A stretch of 10,671 nt of DNA from Hydrogenimonas sp. (GTDB lineage Bacteria; Campylobacterota; Campylobacteria; Campylobacterales; Hydrogenimonadaceae): the NCBI RefSeq assembly GCF_029933015.1, contig NZ_JAOZOZ010000055.1:1-10671 (forward strand), written 5' to 3'. Made by a program: the position numbers and the translations under genes. This document shows positions 6,362 through 10,671 of this stretch, piece after piece (the stretch's first letter is position 1; every line of letters begins with the position of its first letter). The notes beneath the pieces are model-generated. The model was not told the DNA's origin and made no database searches. It worked only from the letters and a program-made list of their open reading frames with translations.

Positions 6362-7474
6362 ATGACCGAATCAAGAGTCAAAGAGATACTGTCCACCGTG
6401 ACCTATCCCGGATTTACGAAAGATATCGTCACGTTCGGATTCGTCAAGGATATCGAAATCGACGGCGGCCGCGTCGCCGTGACCATCGAGATCACGTCCA
6501 GCGCGCCGGAAGTGAAGAAGCAGCTCGAAGACGAGATCCGCGAAAAGCTGATGCGAGAAGGCGCTTCGGAGGTGATCGTGATGATCCAGCAGCCGAAGAT
6601 GCCCCGCGAAACCTCCAGCCACGGCAAGAACATCGCGCCGCAGGTGAAAAACTTCGTCATGGTCAGCTCGGGCAAAGGCGGTGTCGGCAAATCGACGACC
6701 TCCGTCAACCTCGCGATCGCCCTGGCGATGGAAGGCAAGAAAGTGGGCCTGCTGGACGCCGACATCTACGGCCCCAACATTCCCCGTATGATGGGTATCG
6801 AGGATATGCGTCCCGACGTCGTAGGCAACAAGGTCAAACCGATCGACGCCTACGGTGTCGAAGTGATGAGTATGGGTGTCCTGATGGAAGAGGGGCAGTC
6901 TCTGATCTGGCGCGGCGCCATGGTCATGAAAGCGATCGAGCAGTTCCTGCGGGACATCCTCTGGAGCGATCTGGACGTACTGGTCATCGACATGCCTCCG
7001 GGAACGGGTGACGCGCAGCTGACACTGGCCCAGAGCGTGCCGGTCACGGCGGGCATCACCGTCACGACGCCGCAGAAAGTCTCTCTGGACGATTCGCGCC
7101 GAAGCCTCGACATGTTCAAGAAACTCCATATCCCGATCGCGGGTGTCGTGGAGAACATGAGCGGCTTCATCTGCCCCAACTGCGGTACCGAGAGCGATAT
7201 CTTCGGACGCGGTACCGCCGAAGCGGTCGCCAAAGAGTACGACAGCAAACTCCTGGCGCAGATTCCGATCGAGCCGGCGGTGCGCGAGGGCGGCGACGAA
7301 GGCAAGCCGATCACCTACCACTACCCCGAAAGCGAAACGGCCAAACGCTACATGAAAGCGGCCGAGGATCTGTGGCAGATCATCGAAAAGATCAACGAAG
7401 AGGGCGGCGTCAGCAACGAAGCGATCCAGCCCACCACACCTCCGGGCGTCAGCGCCTGCTCCACCGGCCACTGA
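6362..7474 (+). CDS. mrp: Mrp/NBP35-family iron-sulfur carrier ATPase
   Basis: Cytosolic P-loop ATPase of the Mrp/ApbC/NBP35 family, which carries and transfers Fe-S clusters to apoproteins. The 370-aa product has an N-terminal MIP18/DUF59 domain (about 1-80), the deviant Walker A SSGKGGVGKSTT at 102-113, LLDADIYGPNIPRMMG at 130-145, VIDMPPGTGDAQLT at 208-221 and the cluster-bridging C271-x2-C274 in FICPNCG. Length is typical for the DUF59-bearing form. The start is the ATG at 6362 with AGGAG at 6348-6352; an in-frame TTG at 6326 would add 12 residues but overlaps the probable promoter. The neighbouring ThiC and MqnE both need [4Fe-4S] clusters, a plausible though unproven link. It converges on glnD. 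Confidence 0.95.
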   Translation: MTESRVKEILSTVTYPGFTKDIVTFGFVKDIEIDGGRVAVTIEITSSAPEVKKQLEDEIREKLMREGASEVIVMIQQPKMPRETSSHGKNIAPQVKNFVMVSSGKGGVGKSTTSVNLAIALAMEGKKVGLLDADIYGPNIPRMMGIEDMRPDVVGNKVKPIDAYGVEVMSMGVLMEEGQSLIWRGAMVMKAIEQFLRDILWSDLDVLVIDMPPGTGDAQLTLAQSVPVTAGITVTTPQKVSLDDSRRSLDMFKKLHIPIAGVVENMSGFICPNCGTESDIFGRGTAEAVAKEYDSKLLAQIPIEPAVREGGDEGKPITYHYPESETAKRYMKAAEDLWQIIEKINEEGGVSNEAIQPTTPPGVSACSTGH

Positions 7475-7485
7475 GCCGACTTTTT

Positions 7486-7507
7486 CCGAAAGCCTCTCGG
7501 CTTTCGG
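7486..7507. terminator. Hairpin between convergent mrp and glnD
   Basis: CCGAAAGCC, loop TCTC, GGCTTTCGG: a perfect 9-bp stem, 12 bases past the mrp stop. A T-run lies on its 5' side in the plus direction, so neither strand has a U-run directly after the stem. It probably marks the mrp 3' end, but it is not a textbook intrinsic terminator. The remaining 58 bases to the glnD stop show nothing else. Confidence 0.45.
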
Positions 7508-7565
7508 AGCACTTCCAAAAGCCCCTATACCGCTTCCCCGTTCATTGGGATTTTTGAGATGAGTT

Positions 7566-10103
7566 CTACTCTTCGCTCGTAAGCTCTTCCAGTATCTTCT
7601 TTTTGTTGGTACAGAATTTCCCGTTTTTTTCGATCAGAAAAAGGTCGTTGACCCGATGTTTGCGGGTCGTGATGACCGCCGTGGCGATGTCGATGCCCAG
7701 CAGGTCGAAGTAGTGGGCCACGTAGGCCATCAGGCCGCGCTGGTTGGCGGTCTTGATCTGCATCAGGGCGTAGGTTTTGGTGTGCTCGCAGTCGATCGTG
7801 ATCTCTTTGGGTTTGATGACGGGTCTGGTCAGTTTGATCGATTTCGTCATATCGAAGGAGTCGTGGATGATCTGTTCGACCATCGGGACCTCTTCGGGGG
7901 TGATCGTGTCGTTGAACTCCAGGACGAAGTATTTGACGCCGTCGTAGAGTTTGAAGATCTCCATCGTCACCAGCTCCAGATGGCTCAGCTTGCCCAGCAG
8001 ATAGCCGAGATTGATGGGGATTTTGCGGTAGATCTCGATCTTGAGGGTTTCGCCCGCCGTGATCTGCATGTCGTAGTCGATGACGGAGCGGGCGCGGCTG
8101 GCGATCTCGAGGATCTCCCTGGCCGTGTGTTTGATGAAGAAGAGGTTCGATTCGATGGCGGCGATCTTTTTCTGGAGGGAGCGGGGGAGGGCCTTGAACT
8201 CCGGCAGCTTTTTGAGCGCCTGCTCCCTGCGGAGGCGTTTGGCCGTCTCGTCGACGATCGCCGGTTTCTCGAGGATTTCGACGGCGGCGAAGTAGAGGGT
8301 CTTGAGCATCCTTTCGGTGAAGGTGTTGTAGACGTTTTCACCGACGGCGTTGACGTCGCAGTAGGTGAGGATGAAGAGCATGTCGAGGAGTTTTCTGTTG
8401 TTCAAAGGCGCGACGAAGCGGCTGACGGTCGATTCGTCGTAGATGTCCTCGTTGTGGATCGTGTCGGTCATGCGGGTGTGGTGGCGGATCAGCAGGATCC
8501 CCTCTTTGACGAGCTGCTCGGGAAAGCCCAGTTTCTGGGCGTAGACCTTGAAGAGATCGGCTCCCACCTCCCGGTGGTCGCGGATGCGTCCTTTGCCGGC
8601 GTCGTGCAGGAGCGCCACCAGTTTGAGCATCGCCCTGGAGTCGCGATCCAGCGCGTCGAACATCGGTCTGAGCAGGTCGTGGCGGAGATTGTCCAGGGTC
8701 AGCAGTGTATGGTAGGAGTGCAGATCGACGGGGTAGTGGTGGTAGCCGTCGAACTGGGGCAGGTACATGATCCGTTTCATCGGCTGGATCGTCTGGGGGA
8801 GTTTGCCGCTGCGGTAGAGGGCTTTGACCACCGAGGCGCTGTGGGGCAGATAGAAGATCTGCCGGATGGCGCCGACGAGCTGTCTGCCCTTGCTTTTGGG
8901 CACTTCGGTCCGATCGATCAGATGTTCGAAAGAGGCGTCGGTGACGACGGGATAGAGGGCCGCCTCCTTCAGCAGCAGTTTGAGGTAGTGGAGAAAGGTT
9001 TTCGGCTTCAGGCCGCGTCTGGCGTAGAGGGTGTCCTGACAGCGGAAGATGCCCGGCTCGACGAACTCCTTCCTCAGAAGCGGAATATGGGACGCTTCGT
9101 AGAGGTAGGGGCGGCTGAGCAGTCCGATCCAGTAGGAACTCTTTTTCCGGATGATGTCCAGCGACTGGAGGGTGCGGCTCACCAGCTCCTTCTGGGCCTT
9201 TTTCGGGTTTTTCTTTTCGATGCCCAGCAGTGTGGCGACATCGGGCACCAGATCGAGGCGGAGGGTGTCCTCCTTCTTTTTCGCCGTCAGGTGCAGGGCC
9301 GCCCGCACCCGGAAGATGAACTCCAGCGCCGCCCGGTACTCGGTGTAGTCGGTCTCGTCGATGACGCTGCCCACCAACTCCCGCAGGCGGAAGACGTTGT
9401 GGCGTACCGAGGCGATCCAGAAGGCGAGGTTGGCGTCGCGGATGCCGCCGACGCACTCTTTGATGTTGGGCTCCATCGTGAGGGGATGTTTGAGGTGCCG
9501 TTTTTCGGATTCACTGAGTTTGCTCAGGACGTACTCTCTGGGCTCGTGGCGGCGGATGACGCCCAGCTGCCGCTGCGTCTCCATCCAGATGAAGTTGGAG
9601 CCGATGATGAAACGCGACTCCATCAGCGCCGTCTTGATCGTGATATCCTCTTTGGCTACGTCGGGAAGCTCGGAGATTTCGTGGACCCGGTGCCCCAGAT
9701 GGAAACCGGCGTCCCAGGCGATGTAGAGGATCTTTTCGATGATCTCCCTGATGTTGTATCCCGGGGTCTCCTTGTAGACGATCATCAGATCGATGTCGCT
9801 GTGGACGCAGAGCTGCTCGCGGCCGTAGCTGCCCAGTGCGATCAGGGCGATCGGGACGGAGTTACGCATGGGCTGGAACTCGCGGAACATCTTGCGCAGC
9901 ACCACACGGTAGATGATGGAGAGAAACCGGTCGATCTTGCGGGTGTGGTGGACCAGAAAAGCTTTGCCCTGGGTCTGCTGGAAGATCTCTTCGAGATTGT
10001 CGAGATAGTGTTTGATCTCCTTTTTGAGGAGTTTCGAGATCTCGAAATCCTCCGCCTCCTTGTCGAGCAGCTCCTCGATGGCGATGTTCAGGTCCAAAAA
10101 CAC
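7566..10103 (-). CDS. glnD: GlnD, PII uridylyltransferase / uridylyl-removing enzyme
   Basis: Bifunctional nitrogen sensor that uridylylates PII (GlnB/GlnK) when glutamine is low and removes UMP when it is high. The 845-aa product shows the full order: nucleotidyltransferase domain with GSYGREQLCVHSDIDL (91-106; Asp103/Asp105 bind metal), GlnD-specific linker with GGIRDANLAFW (219-229), HD hydrolase domain with FDGYHHYPVDLHSYHT (451-466), LLHDAGKG (498-505) and DH at 509-510, and two C-terminal ACT domains (about 685-730 and 778-825) for glutamine sensing. Length is normal. The annotated start is GTG at 10103, but GGA sits directly against it; an in-frame TTG at 10097 would place AAGGAG five bases upstream and may be the true start. 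A heptad inverted repeat lies 12 bases upstream. No PII gene is in the window. Confidence 0.93.
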   Translation of the reverse strand: MFLDLNIAIEELLDKEAEDFEISKLLKKEIKHYLDNLEEIFQQTQGKAFLVHHTRKIDRFLSIIYRVVLRKMFREFQPMRNSVPIALIALGSYGREQLCVHSDIDLMIVYKETPGYNIREIIEKILYIAWDAGFHLGHRVHEISELPDVAKEDITIKTALMESRFIIGSNFIWMETQRQLGVIRRHEPREYVLSKLSESEKRHLKHPLTMEPNIKECVGGIRDANLAFWIASVRHNVFRLRELVGSVIDETDYTEYRAALEFIFRVRAALHLTAKKKEDTLRLDLVPDVATLLGIEKKNPKKAQKELVSRTLQSLDIIRKKSSYWIGLLSRPYLYEASHIPLLRKEFVEPGIFRCQDTLYARRGLKPKTFLHYLKLLLKEAALYPVVTDASFEHLIDRTEVPKSKGRQLVGAIRQIFYLPHSASVVKALYRSGKLPQTIQPMKRIMYLPQFDGYHHYPVDLHSYHTLLTLDNLRHDLLRPMFDALDRDSRAMLKLVALLHDAGKGRIRDHREVGADLFKVYAQKLGFPEQLVKEGILLIRHHTRMTDTIHNEDIYDESTVSRFVAPLNNRKLLDMLFILTYCDVNAVGENVYNTFTERMLKTLYFAAVEILEKPAIVDETAKRLRREQALKKLPEFKALPRSLQKKIAAIESNLFFIKHTAREILEIASRARSVIDYDMQITAGETLKIEIYRKIPINLGYLLGKLSHLELVTMEIFKLYDGVKYFVLEFNDTITPEEVPMVEQIIHDSFDMTKSIKLTRPVIKPKEITIDCEHTKTYALMQIKTANQRGLMAYVAHYFDLLGIDIATAVITTRKHRVNDLFLIEKNGKFCTNKKKILEELTSEE

Positions 10104-10114
10104 TCCTTTTTTAC

Positions 10115-10188
10115 GTGAACGGTGAACGGTAAACAGTGAATGGAAAAAGGAGATGGATTCCGTTCACGCTTTACCGTTTCCTGTTCAC
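10115..10188. repeat. 74-bp inverted repeat with four-heptad arms
   Basis: Arms at 10115-10142 and 10161-10188 are each four 7-bp units. The left arm reads GTGAACG, GTGAACG, GTAAACA, GTGAATG. The right arm, read inward on the other strand, is GTGAACA, GGAAACG, GTAAAGC, GTGAACG. The arms match at 22 of 28 positions in heptad register, around an 18-base loop. The element lies between the glnD start and the -10 box shared with mqnE, and would be in the glnD leader. The architecture is the same as the element at 1436-1561, although the unit sequence differs. Confidence 0.65.
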
Positions 10189-10197
10189 CTCCAATAA

Positions 10198-10208
10198 GGT
10201 ATAATACC
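10198..10208. promoter_or_regulatory. Palindromic -10 region for mqnE (and possibly glnD)
   Basis: GGTATAATACC contains a consensus TATAAT (10200-10205) on the plus strand, 27 bases before the mqnE ATG. It is an 11-bp palindrome, so the minus strand reads TATTAT, a fair -10 for glnD. There is no clear -35 on either side. Confidence 0.55.
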
Positions 10209-10232
10209 GAAAAATTTTTACGGGATGTTGGT

Positions 10233-10671
10233 ATGGACGTTGTTGAAAAAGTGAAAAGCGGTGCGCGTGTCGGCCTCGAGGACGCGCTGAAACTCTACGA
10301 TCTCGATCTTTATACGCTGGGCAGGCTGGCTGATGAAAAGCGCAGGGCCCTGCACGGCAAAAAAACCTACTTCAACATCAACCGCCACATCAACCCGACC
10401 AACGTCTGCAAGGATGTCTGCAAATTCTGCGCCTACAGCGCCAGCCGGAAAAACCCCAACCCCTACACGATGCCGGTGGAGGAGATCGTGGAGATCGCCA
10501 GGCATACGTGGGAGCGGGGCGGCAAGGAGGTGCACATCGTCTCGGCCCACAATCCCGAAGCGGGGCTGGAGTGGTATCTGGGAATGTTCAAGGCGATCAA
10601 GAAAGCATTGCCCGACATTCACGTCAAGGCTCTGACGGCGGCGGAGATCAACTTTCTGGCCGAAGAGTACG
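10233..10671 (+). CDS. mqnE: Aminofutalosine synthase MqnE (5' part, runs off the window)
   Basis: Radical-SAM enzyme of the futalosine route to menaquinone that joins the enolpyruvyl product of MqnA to the SAM-derived 5'-deoxyadenosyl radical, giving aminofutalosine. The 146 residues visible start MDVVEKVKSGARVGLEDALKL and include YFNINRHINPTNVC, with the radical-SAM cluster as C-x3-C-x2-C in VCKDVCKFCAYSA, then VHIVSAHNPE. The NxxHINPTNxC wording separates MqnE from MqnC, whose motif reads NxNYTNVC. The start is the ATG at 10233, with a weak GGGA about seven bases upstream. The first half of the protein is seen; the 3' end lies outside the window. The futalosine route is the usual menaquinone pathway of Campylobacterota. 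It is divergent from glnD. Confidence 0.93.
   Translation, partial: MDVVEKVKSGARVGLEDALKLYDLDLYTLGRLADEKRRALHGKKTYFNINRHINPTNVCKDVCKFCAYSASRKNPNPYTMPVEEIVEIARHTWERGGKEVHIVSAHNPEAGLEWYLGMFKAIKKALPDIHVKALTAAEINFLAEEY

Noticed and set aside
6354..6365. A three-codon ORF (ATG AGT CAA TGA) whose stop overlaps the mrp start
   Set aside because: The Shine-Dalgarno sequence is too close to its ATG and correctly spaced for the mrp ATG; it looks accidental.
7656..10118. An 820-codon open frame on the plus strand, antisense to almost all of glnD
   Set aside because: Its translation is low-complexity (rich in D, V, G, F, Q) with no recognisable domain. It arises because GC-rich glnD avoids the codons that would give stops on the other strand. 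glnD itself has all its family motifs.
10153..10197. A 14-codon ORF (ATG to TAA) in the loop and right arm of the second heptad repeat
   Set aside because: AGGAG touches the ATG with no spacing, and the frame lies upstream of the predicted mqnE -10, so it would probably not be transcribed with mqnE.
10242..10257. GTTGAAAAA-GTGAAAA at the start of mqnE, resembling the heptads
   Set aside because: It encodes V-E-K-V-K in frame, has no inverted partner, and does not keep the 7-bp register.
10333..10635. A 100-codon plus-strand frame near the window end
   Set aside because: It is out of frame with MqnE, whose frame stays open from 10233 to the window end and carries the radical-SAM motif.

Overview
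The window reads as a chromosomal housekeeping segment from a member of the Campylobacterota (Epsilonproteobacteria). Four things point there: a fused IspD-IspF; its coupling to an HP1021/CemR-type atypical response regulator and a Sat-family protein, an order I recall from Campylobacter jejuni (Cj1607-Cj1608-Cj1609, then pgpA); a futalosine-pathway MqnE; and T-rich promoters with a good -10 box and little -35. The coding DNA is fairly GC-rich with GC-rich third positions, while the intergenic DNA is AT-rich. This fits a higher-GC free-living or vent lineage better than Campylobacter or Helicobacter, but genus cannot be decided here.

Layout. Minus strand, 4773 down to 6: ispDF, cemR-like regulator, sat-family gene, a 126-bp inverted-repeat element, pgpA, and an RsmB/NOP-family RNA m5C methyltransferase. 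The first three genes overlap (4 bp and 23 bp) and look like one translationally coupled operon; pgpA and the methyltransferase are one base apart. Divergent from ispDF is thiC (plus), followed by a hairpin and then mrp (plus) with its own promoter. mrp converges on glnD (minus, 10103 to 7566). Divergent from glnD is mqnE (plus), cut by the window end. Every gap between genes is under 150 bp, and I saw no tRNA, rRNA, CRISPR array or transposase.

Function. The genes supply cofactors and lipids: isoprenoid precursors (IspDF), thiamine pyrimidine (ThiC), menaquinone (MqnE), phosphatidylglycerol (PgpA), Fe-S cluster delivery (Mrp; ThiC and MqnE are Fe-S enzymes), nitrogen signalling (GlnD) and rRNA modification.

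Most worth a second look: (i) the regulator has Ser where a receiver carries its phosphoacceptor Asp, and its middle looks like an eroded AAA+ domain; (ii) the Sat-family protein keeps HxxH and a zinc-type Cys cluster but has lost the Q-x-R-N and GRD signatures of ATP sulfurylase; (iii) two intergenic elements, upstream of pgpA and glnD, are inverted repeats whose arms are built from 7-bp GTGAA-type units in register.
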